From Tenacibaculum sp. MAR_2009_124 (GTDB taxonomy: Bacteria; Bacteroidota; Bacteroidia; Flavobacteriales; Flavobacteriaceae), in assembly GCF_900105455.1 (NCBI RefSeq), contig NZ_FNSF01000001.1:1183001-1247000 (forward strand): 64,000 bases of DNA, read 5' to 3'. The notes under the pieces were generated by a model. The model had not been told where the DNA came from, did not search any database, and saw nothing but the letters and a program-made list of their open reading frames with translations. Shown here one piece after another: positions 9,195-19,343 of the stretch (its first letter is position 1; each line of letters opens with the position of its first letter). Made by a program: the position numbers and the translations under genes.

Positions 9195-11402
9195 TTATAA
9201 ATTAAGCCAATAGGTCATTTTTAGATTAATAGAACGAAAACGAGGTCCAAAATTATCTATTTCGTAATTATCGTTATACACTAAAAATAAATCCGATAAA
9301 GGAGCAAATCGCCATTGCAAACGGGCATTAATTCCCAAATTATCTCTTTGGTTACTATATTGAGCAAGTGCTGTAAAAAACACAGATTTGTTGAAGGTAA
9401 CATCTAGTCTAGGACTAATTAGCCAGTAGTCTGCACTTTCATAAGGTTTTGGTAGTTTAATACCATCGTAGTTCATATCTACACTAAACTGTGCCCAAGG
9501 TTGCCAACGGTACCCTAGCCTTGCCCCAAAAGAATATCGATTTCCATTAAAAAATTGCCCTAAAGTTGAATTCAAAGAATAGGTAAATAAATTTGTATTG
9601 TTCGAATTAAATCGCATTTGTATTTGACTAAAGCTATAGCCTTTATCTCCAGGCAGAGGATTTCCCTCATCTTTTCGAGTTGGATCAAAATCATCTGTTA
9701 AAAAGATATAATCATTTGTATAACTCACATTAATTTCAGCATTACTCGTAAATCTTGTAGTCCATCTTGCTCTTAAAAAATAATCAGAAAGCTTAAAATC
9801 TAAATTAGGTCTAAAATAATTAATAAAAAGCACCGAAGTCGAATGTCTATTTACAGTTTTACTATGTTTAGGAATAAAAAAGCGTTGCACAAAGTTTCCC
9901 ATTTTGAAAATATCAGTTCTTGGAACAAAACCTAAATCAGCAGTGAAATCTTCATCAACATAAGCCCAATCATTCGTAAATATCCAATTATTCTTATTAT
10001 AAGTAGTCATTGCTTGTGCCGATAAATTCCCAGAAGAATCATCTGGATTAACAGATTTATGCAAATAATAACGTCCAGACCAAGTATTATCGGAAGAAGC
10101 TAGGTTATAATCTACCCCGAAAACACGGTTGTATTTATCATTTTTTTCGGAGAAACTATATTCCTTAAATCGTTCTCTGTTTACAATAAAAGCACCAATA
10201 TTTGAACGTTGTCCAACTTTTCTTTGAATAGCAATCATTGAATTATTGTTAGAAGCTATTTCATTTGTTTCATCGGCAGCAGTCTGAATACTTAATACAC
10301 CAAGTCTCCAGTCTTTGTTTAGTTTACCGCTTAATCTTGCACCAGCGATGATATCATTCTGAATCAAATCGTCATCTGCATCTCTAGCCAAACCTATTCT
10401 TCTAGAGAAAAATGGTCTAGCCTCTCCAAAGAAGTTACCAAAAGAGCTAAATAAATCGCTGTTATCAATAAAAAACTGCCTGCGTTCAGGCAATCGAAGT
10501 TCAAATCGTGTTAAGTTCGTGAAAATATTATCTACTTCAACATTTGAAAAATCTGGATTAAAAGTTAAGTCTAAATTTAAACCATCTCCAATGGCAATTT
10601 TCGCATCACCTCCAATCAAAAATTTGGTTTCATTCGTGTTATTTTCAAAATCATTTTGAGTTAAACCATTGACATAAGGAATTAGAGTAAATGGTGTTCT
10701 TGATTTTCCGAGTGGTTTTTCAAACTCTAGTTCATTCATAAAAGCCAAATTGGCCAATATTTGAGCCTGTGGAACCTGAAACGAAGTACTAGTTTCATTG
10801 GTTTGTAAGTTAAAGCGGTACGGACGGAACCTCCATTTTGTTGTTCCTTCTTCAAATTTTAAAGAAGTAAATGGGATGGCTATTTCAGCTGTGTAATAAT
10901 TGTCATAAATTTTACTTTCTCCTTTCCATTTTACATCCCAAGTAAAATTAAAATTATCAAAGTTTGCCCCTCCAGATGCTATTAAGAATTCGCGTCGCAC
11001 TCCATAAGGTGTAATTCCAAAACCAAAGGCATTTGTACCATCATTGAACGTATCAAAAATTATAGTAACATTATCATTACGTGAACCTCTAAAGTCACGT
11101 TTTAAAGAAGTAACCACATATTTGTTATTAGGAGCTTCAGCTCTTATTCCAATAAACAAAGTAGTCTCATTATAAGCTATTTGAACACTTGTTTGATGTT
11201 TAGCCCTAATGGTATCAGAAGGAAAGTACTGCCAAAAGTTAGTCGTTTTATTGGCCTCAGACCAAATTTTTTCGTTTAGTTCTCCATCAAGTTGTATCTC
11301 TTCAGTGATATAAGTAGCCTTTAAAGGTTTATTTTGAACTGATTGTCCATAAAATTGTTGGCTATAAATAAGAATTAAGACTAGTAAAATTCGTAATCGC
11401 AT
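9195..11402 (-). CDS. CBM9-like/DUF5916 outer-membrane protein
   Basis: 735 residues with a signal peptide (MRLRILLVLILIYSQQFYG). The N-terminal 200 residues resemble a CBM9-type carbohydrate-binding domain ('IQLDGELNEKIWSEA', 'LFIGIRAEAPN', 'FTSLKFEEGTTKWRF'). The rest is the beta-strand-rich DUF5916 region with 'LDLTFNPDFSNVEVDNIFTN', 'RLPERRQFFIDNSDLF' and alternating aromatic strands to a C-terminal 'LKMTYWLNL', which looks like an outer-membrane beta-barrel end. The function of this common Bacteroidota family is not established; uptake or surface binding is a guess. It is divergent from the propeller protein at 11545, so the 142-base gap probably holds both promoters. Confidence 0.85.
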   Translation of the reverse strand: MRLRILLVLILIYSQQFYGQSVQNKPLKATYITEEIQLDGELNEKIWSEANKTTNFWQYFPSDTIRAKHQTSVQIAYNETTLFIGIRAEAPNNKYVVTSLKRDFRGSRNDNVTIIFDTFNDGTNAFGFGITPYGVRREFLIASGGANFDNFNFTWDVKWKGESKIYDNYYTAEIAIPFTSLKFEEGTTKWRFRPYRFNLQTNETSTSFQVPQAQILANLAFMNELEFEKPLGKSRTPFTLIPYVNGLTQNDFENNTNETKFLIGGDAKIAIGDGLNLDLTFNPDFSNVEVDNIFTNLTRFELRLPERRQFFIDNSDLFSSFGNFFGEARPFFSRRIGLARDADDDLIQNDIIAGARLSGKLNKDWRLGVLSIQTAADETNEIASNNNSMIAIQRKVGQRSNIGAFIVNRERFKEYSFSEKNDKYNRVFGVDYNLASSDNTWSGRYYLHKSVNPDDSSGNLSAQAMTTYNKNNWIFTNDWAYVDEDFTADLGFVPRTDIFKMGNFVQRFFIPKHSKTVNRHSTSVLFINYFRPNLDFKLSDYFLRARWTTRFTSNAEINVSYTNDYIFLTDDFDPTRKDEGNPLPGDKGYSFSQIQMRFNSNNTNLFTYSLNSTLGQFFNGNRYSFGARLGYRWQPWAQFSVDMNYDGIKLPKPYESADYWLISPRLDVTFNKSVFFTALAQYSNQRDNLGINARLQWRFAPLSDLFLVYNDNYEIDNFGPRFRSINLKMTYWLNL

Positions 11403-11544
11403 GGTTAATGGGGTATTTTCAAAAATAAAAGTTTTTTTTTAGATACGTTTTATATTCACATACAATATGAAGTATAATCCCTTAAATGTTTTCACTAAAG
11501 CAAATTTTTCTTTTTATTTTAGACACAAAATCAGCATTATACCT

Positions 11545-14500
11545 ATGAAGTTCAAATTTGTTTTTATTTTAATGACCTTTTCTACATTGATAAATGCCCA
11601 AGAGGTAAATCAATATTTTTCATCCATGAAATACCGAAATATAGGTCCATTTAGAGGAGGGCGTTCCGTTAGCGCAACAGGAATTGTTAACAATCCGCTC
11701 GTGTATTATATGGGAACTACCGGTGGTGGTCTATGGAAAACAGAAGATGCGGGACAGCATTGGAATAATATTAGTGATGGTTTTTTTAAAACGGGATCTG
11801 TAGGAGCCGTTGCCGCTTCAGAAAGTAACCCAAATATTATCTATGTAGGCATGGGGGAACATGCTATTCGTGGTGTGATGACCTCTTATGGTGATGGTGT
11901 TTACAAATCTACCGATGCGGGTAAAACATGGAAACATATGGGATTGGCTAAAACAGAACAGATTTCGAGAATTGTTATACATCCTGAAAATCCAAATATT
12001 GTGTATGTTGCTGCCCAAGGTAAATATGCTACCCCTACAAAAGAAAGAGGTGTTTATAAATCTGTTGACGGAGGTAAGACATGGAAAAAAACCTTATTTG
12101 TTAATTCTTTTTCTGGAGCATCAGAATTGTCTATTGACATGAATAATCCCCAAATTTTATATGCTGCCCTATGGCATCATCAACGAACACCTTGGAAAAT
12201 AATTAGTGGTGGTAAAGGTAGTGGTTTATATAAATCTAACGATGCTGGAGAAACTTGGACTAAAATAGAAAAAGGCCTACCGAAAGAACTTGGAAAACTA
12301 GCAATATCTGTATGTAGAAGTAATAGTAATAAGGTATATGCCTTGGTAGAAAGTGATACGCAAAAAGATAAAAGTGGCCTTTATGTTTCCAATAATTCCG
12401 GAAAGAGTTGGTCGCATGTAAGTGGTGATAATAGGTTGACGCAACGAGCATGGTATTATACAGAAGTTTTTGTTGATCCTAAAGATGATGAAACTGTTTA
12501 TGTATTAAGTGCTCCTGCCTTACGTTCTAAAGATGGAGGCAAACATTGGGAAAGAATTACAGGAACACATGGTGATTTTCATGATTTATGGATTCATCCA
12601 AACAATTCTAAGAATATGGTTATTGCTAACGATGGTGGGGCAGCAATTTCTTTTAACTTCGGAAAAACATGGTCTACTCAAAATAACATGCCTACCGCAC
12701 AATTTTATAGAATAAACGTAGATAATTTGGTGCCTTATAATATTTATGGAGGACAACAAGACAATACTTCTATAAAAATTGCCAGTATGAATAATACTGG
12801 AAGTAATATTTCGGAACGTCAGTGGACAAGAGCAGCAGGTGGAGAAAGTGCTTTCTTAGCTTTTGATAAAAACAATCCTACCATTACTGTTGGAGGAAGT
12901 TATTTGGGCACTATTGAAGCGCTTCATATGAATACTATGATTAGCACTAATATCATGGCCGCTCCTATTCAGTATTTAGGGAAAACGGCTAGAGATATGA
13001 AATATCTATTCAATTGGAATGCTCCTATTGTTTGGTCGCAACATGAATCCAATACTATTTTTCACGCTGGACAACTAGTTCTAAAATCAATAGATTTAGG
13101 TAAAAATTGGACTTCATTTTCTCCTGATTTAACAAGAGATATTGATGATAAGCAAGGTAAAGGTGGTGGTCCATATACAAATGAAGCAGTAGGTGCAGAA
13201 AATTATGGTACAATTAGTTATTTGTTAGAATCACCGCATAAAAAAGGTGTTTTTTATGCAGGTAGTGATGATGGCTTAGTACATATTACCAAAGATAATG
13301 GACAAACATGGTTGAATATAACTCCTAAAAACTTGGGTGAAACCTTAGTGAATGCCATTGAGGTATCTCCTCATAATCCTGCTGTTGTTTATATTGCTAC
13401 TACTAAGTACAAATTAGGTAGCTATACTCCTGCCCTTTTTAGGAGTGATAATTACGGACAAACGTGGAAAGCGATAAATAAAGGTATTCCTGATGGTGCA
13501 CATACGAGAGTTGTTCGAGAAGATAAAACGAAGAGTGGACTGCTTTATGCTGGTACGGAATTAGGAGTCTACCTTTCATTTGACAATGGTGAAAATTGGG
13601 AACCTTTTCAAAGGAATCTTCCTATAACTCCAATTTTAGACCTAATGGTACATCGAAATGATTTAATTGTAGCAACCTCTGGAAGATCATTCTGGATTTT
13701 AGATAATTTATCATTGTTATCACAATATGATTCTAAAAATGAATCAGTAAAAGTATATAATCCTGAGCCTATTTATTATGGAAATTGGAGAAGTAAAATG
13801 AATGGAAATATTGATAAATTTAATGGAATGCAAAACTTTACAGGCGTCAACCCTGCAAATGGCATTGAACTTTATTATGAGCTTCCAACAATAGACAAAT
13901 CAAAACCTGTAACGCTTACTATTTTAGATAGTGCAGGTAAATTGGTCAATTCGTATACTTCTAAAAAAGATGAAAACTATATACCTCATAACGGTGGTGG
14001 AGCACCAAAAACTCCAAGATTACCTAAGAAAAAAGGGTTAAATCGTTTTGTATGGAACATGAAGCATAAAATAGTTCCTGGAATTCCGAAAGTTTATATC
14101 GAAGCCAATTTTAACGGACATAAAGTCGTTCCTGGTGTGTATACTATGAACCTTCAATATAATGGGAAAACATATACTACTGAAGCAACCATCAAGGAAA
14201 ATCCCAATTATGGAATTACTAAAGCTCAATATGATGAATATGATACAATTATGAATCAAATGGAAGCGAACGTCACTGATATGCATAATAAAGTAAATTT
14301 ATTATCTTCTATTTCAAAAGATATTAAAACGTCTATTAAAAGATTGGCTAAAAAAGGTAAAAACACAAAGTTGATTGAAGAGGGTAAAGTCCTATTAAAA
14401 GAAATTAAAAATTGGGATGAACAAATGGTGCAACGCAGATCACAAGCTTATGATGATGTGGAGAATTTTGAAAATAAGTTTACGGCTGAATATCTATTTT

Positions 14501-14685
14501 TAATGAATCAGACCAACAGTAGTTTACCTATCATAACTCAAGCATCTATAAACAGAAAAGTAGTACTAGATTTACAATGGGAAATTTTATATAAGAAAGC
14601 TGAAAATTTAATAACTCTAAAGATCCCAGCATATAATAAAAAATTATGGCAAGCAGGTATTGGAGCTATTGGAATAAAGCAATAA
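11545..14685 (+). CDS. Secreted sortilin/BNR-repeat (VPS10-like) beta-propeller protein, paralogue A
   Basis: The frame begins at 11467, but Met at 11545 gives a clean signal peptide ('[19 protein letters not shown]'), so I start there (1046 residues). Many BNR/Asp-box-like blades are visible, e.g. '[17 protein letters not shown]', '[16 protein letters not shown]', '[17 protein letters not shown]' and '[13 protein letters not shown]', which together suggest one or two ten-bladed propellers like sortilin/VPS10 proteins. The last 300 residues switch to an Ig-like piece ('[18 protein letters not shown]', '[11 protein letters not shown]') and a helical tail. Annotated relatives are called glycosyl hydrolases, but I see no proof of that activity. 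A paralogue faces it tail-to-tail. Confidence 0.85.
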   Translation: MKFKFVFILMTFSTLINAQEVNQYFSSMKYRNIGPFRGGRSVSATGIVNNPLVYYMGTTGGGLWKTEDAGQHWNNISDGFFKTGSVGAVAASESNPNIIYVGMGEHAIRGVMTSYGDGVYKSTDAGKTWKHMGLAKTEQISRIVIHPENPNIVYVAAQGKYATPTKERGVYKSVDGGKTWKKTLFVNSFSGASELSIDMNNPQILYAALWHHQRTPWKIISGGKGSGLYKSNDAGETWTKIEKGLPKELGKLAISVCRSNSNKVYALVESDTQKDKSGLYVSNNSGKSWSHVSGDNRLTQRAWYYTEVFVDPKDDETVYVLSAPALRSKDGGKHWERITGTHGDFHDLWIHPNNSKNMVIANDGGAAISFNFGKTWSTQNNMPTAQFYRINVDNLVPYNIYGGQQDNTSIKIASMNNTGSNISERQWTRAAGGESAFLAFDKNNPTITVGGSYLGTIEALHMNTMISTNIMAAPIQYLGKTARDMKYLFNWNAPIVWSQHESNTIFHAGQLVLKSIDLGKNWTSFSPDLTRDIDDKQGKGGGPYTNEAVGAENYGTISYLLESPHKKGVFYAGSDDGLVHITKDNGQTWLNITPKNLGETLVNAIEVSPHNPAVVYIATTKYKLGSYTPALFRSDNYGQTWKAINKGIPDGAHTRVVREDKTKSGLLYAGTELGVYLSFDNGENWEPFQRNLPITPILDLMVHRNDLIVATSGRSFWILDNLSLLSQYDSKNESVKVYNPEPIYYGNWRSKMNGNIDKFNGMQNFTGVNPANGIELYYELPTIDKSKPVTLTILDSAGKLVNSYTSKKDENYIPHNGGGAPKTPRLPKKKGLNRFVWNMKHKIVPGIPKVYIEANFNGHKVVPGVYTMNLQYNGKTYTTEATIKENPNYGITKAQYDEYDTIMNQMEANVTDMHNKVNLLSSISKDIKTSIKRLAKKGKNTKLIEEGKVLLKEIKNWDEQMVQRRSQAYDDVENFENKFTAEYLFLMNQTNSSLPIITQASINRKVVLDLQWEILYKKAENLITLKIPAYNKKLWQAGIGAIGIKQ

Positions 14686-14708
14686 CTTAGAATATTTTAT
14701 AGAGATAA

Positions 14709-14758
14709 TTAATAAGCTAGATTTTGCATATTACAATGTGCAAAATCTAGCTTATTAA
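14709..14758. terminator. Strong bidirectional terminator between the two propeller genes
   Basis: A perfect 20-bp stem (14709-14728 with 14739-14758) and a 10-base loop. It sits 23 bases after paralogue A and just before the stop of paralogue B, so it can end both convergent transcripts. Confidence 0.85.
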
Positions 14759-14772
14759 AATAAGAGGTTGTT

Positions 14773-17700
14773 TTAATTTTTTATAAGCCCTTGTCCTTCT
14801 ATCCAAGGAGCCCCAGCCTGTTTCAGCTTTTGTTCGATAGTTGGAATAGTAGATTCGACAATGATACTTAATTTCGATTTTATTTGTTGCAGTTGAGTAT
14901 TCGCCCTGTTTACCGCTGCTTTCTGATTGCCTGTTGGTCCATAGGTATTTGAAAGTGCACTCCAAGCTACCCAATTAGCATCATTAGGTGTTGGATTTGA
15001 ACGTTCTCCAATTTCATCTTTAACAGGATCGCCTCGCAACTCTTTTTGGATCGTTAATAAAGAAAGTCTTATCTCATTAATATCTTTTAATAGTTGATCA
15101 TTATTATTAACAGTTTTATTTGCAGCTCTTTTCATAGCAGCAACTTTTTTCATTTGATGCCCCATCATCATGTTTGTTGCTGTAAGATCTTGTTGAAATG
15201 CAAATAACTCCTTTCTAAACAGGTTCATTTCATTAAATGTCTTTCTAGGTAAGGCTCCTTCATACATAGGAATAACATTAAATTCATTAGGCCCCTGCAA
15301 TGTTGACGTTGTTCCGTTTACTCTTTTAACTAAAGTAACGGTATATTTCCCAGGAGTCACAAGAACACCTCTTCCACCGAAACCATCTCCTTTTTGGTTT
15401 AAACGCTCTCCTCTTTTGTTAGGATAATTCAATCCCCAACTAACACGGTTAAATCCTTTTTTATTGGTTCCTTTAACTGTATTTACAATGTTGCCATTAG
15501 CATCTTTAATAATTAATAAGACTTTGGGCTTATCTTGGTTTTTCTCTTTTTCAAGAGCATCCCAATTTGGGAAATCTGTGTTCTTTTTTTCTCTTTTCTT
15601 GCGAACATCAGTCAGAGATTTTATGTTCTCAGACAAGAAATAGGTAAATCGAGCACCAAAAGGAGCATTAGGAGCTTTATATTGCGAATCTCCCTGACCA
15701 TATGATCTATTTGCCTGGCGATACCAATACGTATCCTTTACAGGAAATAAAGTAGCTTCATCAGATGCCATTGATGGTTTAAAGTTTCTGATTGGGGTAA
15801 TATCATCTAAAATAAAAAAGCCTCTACCGAAAGATGCTGCCACTAAATCATTTTCTCTTCTTTGTATGGTAATATCTCTGAATGAAATGGTTGGAACACC
15901 TCCCTTTAATTGTAACCAATTTTCACCTCCATTATAAGTAAAATAAATTCCGTATTCTGTAGCAGCAAATAATACATTTTTATTCACATGGTCCTGTACT
16001 AACCTCCAAATAAGAAGCCTTTCAGGAAGATCTCCATTGATTAACTTCCAACTTTTACCTTTATCTGTACTTTTGATAATATACGGTTTATAATCTCCAT
16101 ATTTATGATTATCAACAGCCGCATAAACGACATTAGCGTCAAATAAATCTGCTCTAACATCATTCACAAAAGGAACATGATCTAAGCCTCTAACATCAGT
16201 TAGTGTAAATTTGTGCCAGTTAGCCCCACCATCTTCAGTAACTTGAATTAAACCATCATCAGTACCAGCATATAATAGACCCTCTTGTTTTGGAGATTCT
16301 GAAAGTGAGGTTATGGTATTGTAATTAGACATTGCATATACATCCCAAGCATTGTCCCAACTTTGTTGCTGACCATAATATGGAATGGTCATTCTATCTT
16401 GATTCAAAGTTAAATCCTTCGAAATAGGATTCCAATCATCTCCACGGTTTTCAGAGCGCCAAACACGTTGTGAAGCAAAATATAAACGCTTAGGATTATG
16501 AGAACTTACTATAATTGGTGCATCCCAATTAAAGCGCTCATAGGGTTCTCCTTGTCTCGGCTGTGGTTGAATGAATACAGTCTCTTTTGTAGTTTGATCA
16601 ATACGCCAAAGTGCTCCTTGCTGAAACTCTCCATAAGTAATATTTGGATTTCCTGGTTCGATTGCAGATTGATGTCCATCGGCTCCCAAAACTTGTGCCC
16701 AATCACCATTAGTTATACCATTTGTATATATTGTTTGAGAAGGTCCACCATGCGAACCATTATCTTGAGTTCCTCCATAAATTTTATAAAAAGGCTTAGT
16801 ATCGTCAACAGCTAATTTGAAATACTGAGTAACAGGTAAATTTCTTATGTATTTCCAACTTTTCGTTCCATCGAAAGTTTCATACAGTCCTCCATCTGTG
16901 CCAAAAAGAATATAATTCGGATCAGAAGCTTTAAATGCCATTGCATGACTATCAACGTGTTTATTGCGCTCATTCATCGTATAAAAAGTCTTCCCATGAT
17001 TATCTGATATTTGAACGTAGTTACTCATTAAAAAGATCTTTCCTTCTTGATGAGGAGAAGCATATAATTCTTGATAATAATGAGGCCCTGTTCCTCCTGA
17101 AACAGCATCAGATTGTTTTTTCCATGATTCTCCCCTGTTGGTAGACATAAATACGCCTCCTTTTCTACGATCCAACTCTATGGCAGCATAAATAACATCT
17201 GGATTAAATGGAGAAATGGCTAATCCTATTTTTCCAAGATTAGAGCCAGGAATACCTTTCGTTAATTTCGTCCAAGTTTCACCTCCATCAATACTTTTAT
17301 GAAGCCCTGAACCAGGTCCACCACCTAAATATCCCGCTACTGTACGATGACGCTGCCAAGTTGCCGCATACAATACATCAGGGTTTCTAGGGTCAATTTC
17401 TAAATCCGTAGCTCCTACCCATTCTTCATCTCCAAGAGTTCTTTTCCATGTTTTTCCTGCATCAATTGATTTATAAACTCCGCGTTCTCCACCAGAAGTC
17501 CATAAAGGGCCTTGAGAAACAACCCAAAGGATGTTTGAATCAGAAGGATGTACTACAATTTTAGAAATATGTTCCGATTTTTTTAAGCCCATGTTCGTCC
17601 ATGAAGAACCATCATCATGACTTACATAAACACCGTCTCCAAACGCAACATGTCGTCCTCCAACATTTTCACCCGTTCCAACCCAAATGGTATGTGGATT

Positions 17701-17997
17701 ATTAGGATCAATGGTAATGGCTCCAATGGAAAATGACGTTTGTTTATCGAAAACAGGCTTCCAAGTAGTTCCCGAATTTGTTGTCTTCCAAACCCCACCT
17801 GATCCGACTGCAACGTACCAAATATTTTCATTTTGAGGATGCATGGCAATATCGGCAATTCTACCAGAAGTAAAGGCAGGACCAATGTTTCTGAGATTTA
17901 AACCTTGGAAGGTACTATTTGTTATTTTTTGAGCATGAAGAGGAATTAATAGTAGTATCAATCCCAATCCAAGTAATAATTTTGAAAATGATTTCAT
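14773..17997 (-). CDS. Secreted sortilin/BNR-repeat (VPS10-like) beta-propeller protein, paralogue B
   Basis: 1074 residues with a signal peptide ('MKSFSKLLLGLGLILLLIPL' then HAQ). The opening 'LNLRNIGPAFTSGRIADIAM' parallels '[19 protein letters not shown]' of the gene at 11545. Blades repeat throughout: 'GGVWKTTNSGTTWKPVF', 'GVYKSIDAGKTWKRTL', 'GLHKSIDGGETWTKLT', 'GVFMSTNRGESWKKQ'. After the propellers come the same Ig-like motif ('NRVSWGLNYPNK') and a helical C-terminus. The two genes are clearly paralogues of near-equal length and similar domain order, but they have diverged. Export to the periplasm or cell surface is likely; the ligand or substrate is unknown. Confidence 0.87.
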   Translation of the reverse strand: MKSFSKLLLGLGLILLLIPLHAQKITNSTFQGLNLRNIGPAFTSGRIADIAMHPQNENIWYVAVGSGGVWKTTNSGTTWKPVFDKQTSFSIGAITIDPNNPHTIWVGTGENVGGRHVAFGDGVYVSHDDGSSWTNMGLKKSEHISKIVVHPSDSNILWVVSQGPLWTSGGERGVYKSIDAGKTWKRTLGDEEWVGATDLEIDPRNPDVLYAATWQRHRTVAGYLGGGPGSGLHKSIDGGETWTKLTKGIPGSNLGKIGLAISPFNPDVIYAAIELDRRKGGVFMSTNRGESWKKQSDAVSGGTGPHYYQELYASPHQEGKIFLMSNYVQISDNHGKTFYTMNERNKHVDSHAMAFKASDPNYILFGTDGGLYETFDGTKSWKYIRNLPVTQYFKLAVDDTKPFYKIYGGTQDNGSHGGPSQTIYTNGITNGDWAQVLGADGHQSAIEPGNPNITYGEFQQGALWRIDQTTKETVFIQPQPRQGEPYERFNWDAPIIVSSHNPKRLYFASQRVWRSENRGDDWNPISKDLTLNQDRMTIPYYGQQQSWDNAWDVYAMSNYNTITSLSESPKQEGLLYAGTDDGLIQVTEDGGANWHKFTLTDVRGLDHVPFVNDVRADLFDANVVYAAVDNHKYGDYKPYIIKSTDKGKSWKLINGDLPERLLIWRLVQDHVNKNVLFAATEYGIYFTYNGGENWLQLKGGVPTISFRDITIQRRENDLVAASFGRGFFILDDITPIRNFKPSMASDEATLFPVKDTYWYRQANRSYGQGDSQYKAPNAPFGARFTYFLSENIKSLTDVRKKREKKNTDFPNWDALEKEKNQDKPKVLLIIKDANGNIVNTVKGTNKKGFNRVSWGLNYPNKRGERLNQKGDGFGGRGVLVTPGKYTVTLVKRVNGTTSTLQGPNEFNVIPMYEGALPRKTFNEMNLFRKELFAFQQDLTATNMMMGHQMKKVAAMKRAANKTVNNNDQLLKDINEIRLSLLTIQKELRGDPVKDEIGERSNPTPNDANWVAWSALSNTYGPTGNQKAAVNRANTQLQQIKSKLSIIVESTIPTIEQKLKQAGAPWIEGQGLIKN

Positions 17998-18186
17998 TTT
18001 TTAGTTCATTATTTTGGTTAATTTTATTTTTTACTTCTATCATAACAACTTACGGTTTTCAAAGCATTATTTCTTATTGAATACTGGGCGATAATCAATA
18101 GGTTAATTCTCTTGTGCAAACATCGAAGCCTTTAAAAATAGTTCGACTAGATAACTCGCTTATTAGCATCGGTGTAATTCATTTTT

Positions 18187-19341
18187 TTACAAGGACGATT
18201 TCTGAATCAGTTTTCGAAGCATTTCTACTCCTTTTTCTAATTGCTCTTTAGCTATAAATTCATTAGCTCTATGTGCCTGCGCTATTGAACCAGGGCCACA
18301 GATAACAGATTGAAAACCTTCATCAGCAAATTGACCTGCTTCAGATGCGTAAGACACAGTATTTAATTTTGATTTCCCCGATATACTTTTAATTAAATCT
18401 ACAACATCAGCATCATCCTTAGTGTCTAAATGTGGAACCACTGGGTGATTTTCAACTGTTTTTATAGAGAAATCAGAACATATATTTTTCAATTCCTGTT
18501 CTCTTTCCTTGCAATATGTCTCAAATTCGGCTAAAATACTATTCACATCATCCATTGGAATAGTTCGTAAGTCCCAGAAAAAATGAGCTTTATCCGCAAT
18601 TATATTAGGAGCTATTCCACCCTTAACCAACCCTATATGAATTGTTGAATGAGGAGGGTGAAAGCGATCATCAAATTGTTGATCAGTAATTAGTTGATTC
18701 ATTTTATTTTCAAGCCAAAGAATAAGACGCATGGATTCATGAATAGCACTTACCTCCTGCTTTATTCGACTGCTATGACCTTCGGAACCTTGCACATAGG
18801 TTTCCAAAATATAAATTCCTTTTTGACCTACAATAGGTTCCATCAGAGATGGTTCTCCTATAATAGCATATTTTGGAGTTTCCTTATAGAAATTTTTAAT
18901 AGCAGCTGCTAATTCAGATCCCGCTAAGCAACCTATTTCCTCGTCATAAGAAAAGGCTAAATATATAGGTTTTTTCAAGTTAGCCTTAACCATTTCTGGT
19001 AATGCAACTAAACAGCACGCAATAAAACCTTTCATATCGCAAGACCCTCTTCCATATAAATTCCCATCGTTTTTATCGGTTAGTAGAAATGGATCTGTTT
19101 CCCATTTTTGTCCTACAACGGGAACTACATCGGTATGACCTGAAAGGATAACACCACCGTCAACTTCGGGGCCAATTCTGCAATGTAAAGAAGCTTTTTG
19201 TTCTTTTTCATTGAATACTAAATTTACTTTTACATTATACGATTCAATATATTCTTGAATCCATTGAATAATACTTAAATTACTTTCTCCTCCGAGCACA
19301 GGAAATGATACTAGTTTTGCTAGAATTTTTTCTACGGTCAT
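18187..19341 (-). CDS. argE: M20-family deacylase, acetylornithine deacetylase (ArgE) type
   Basis: 384 residues with the dinuclear-zinc signature of M20 enzymes: 'SGHTDVVP' (His, Asp), 'YGRGSCDMKG' (bridging Asp), 'DEEIG' (catalytic Glu plus ligand), 'IIGEPS', and a late 'QAHRANEF' His. The dimerisation domain lies in the middle ('GSEGHSSRIKQEVSA'). The length and motifs fit the ArgE branch, which removes acetyl groups from N-acetylornithine or other N-acyl amino acids. It lies 2 bases downstream of the YfcC-type carrier gene, so the pair is one transcription unit. That points to catabolic use of an imported acyl-amino acid or peptide at least as much as to arginine biosynthesis; no other arg gene is near. 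Confidence 0.82.
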   Translation of the reverse strand: MTVEKILAKLVSFPVLGGESNLSIIQWIQEYIESYNVKVNLVFNEKEQKASLHCRIGPEVDGGVILSGHTDVVPVVGQKWETDPFLLTDKNDGNLYGRGSCDMKGFIACCLVALPEMVKANLKKPIYLAFSYDEEIGCLAGSELAAAIKNFYKETPKYAIIGEPSLMEPIVGQKGIYILETYVQGSEGHSSRIKQEVSAIHESMRLILWLENKMNQLITDQQFDDRFHPPHSTIHIGLVKGGIAPNIIADKAHFFWDLRTIPMDDVNSILAEFETYCKEREQELKNICSDFSIKTVENHPVVPHLDTKDDADVVDLIKSISGKSKLNTVSYASEAGQFADEGFQSVICGPGSIAQAHRANEFIAKEQLEKGVEMLRKLIQKSSL

Positions 19342-19343
19342 AT

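Noticed and set aside
11888..12715. Short open frames on both strands inside the propeller gene
   Set aside because: They are out-of-frame shadows of a long gene with strong repeat motifs.
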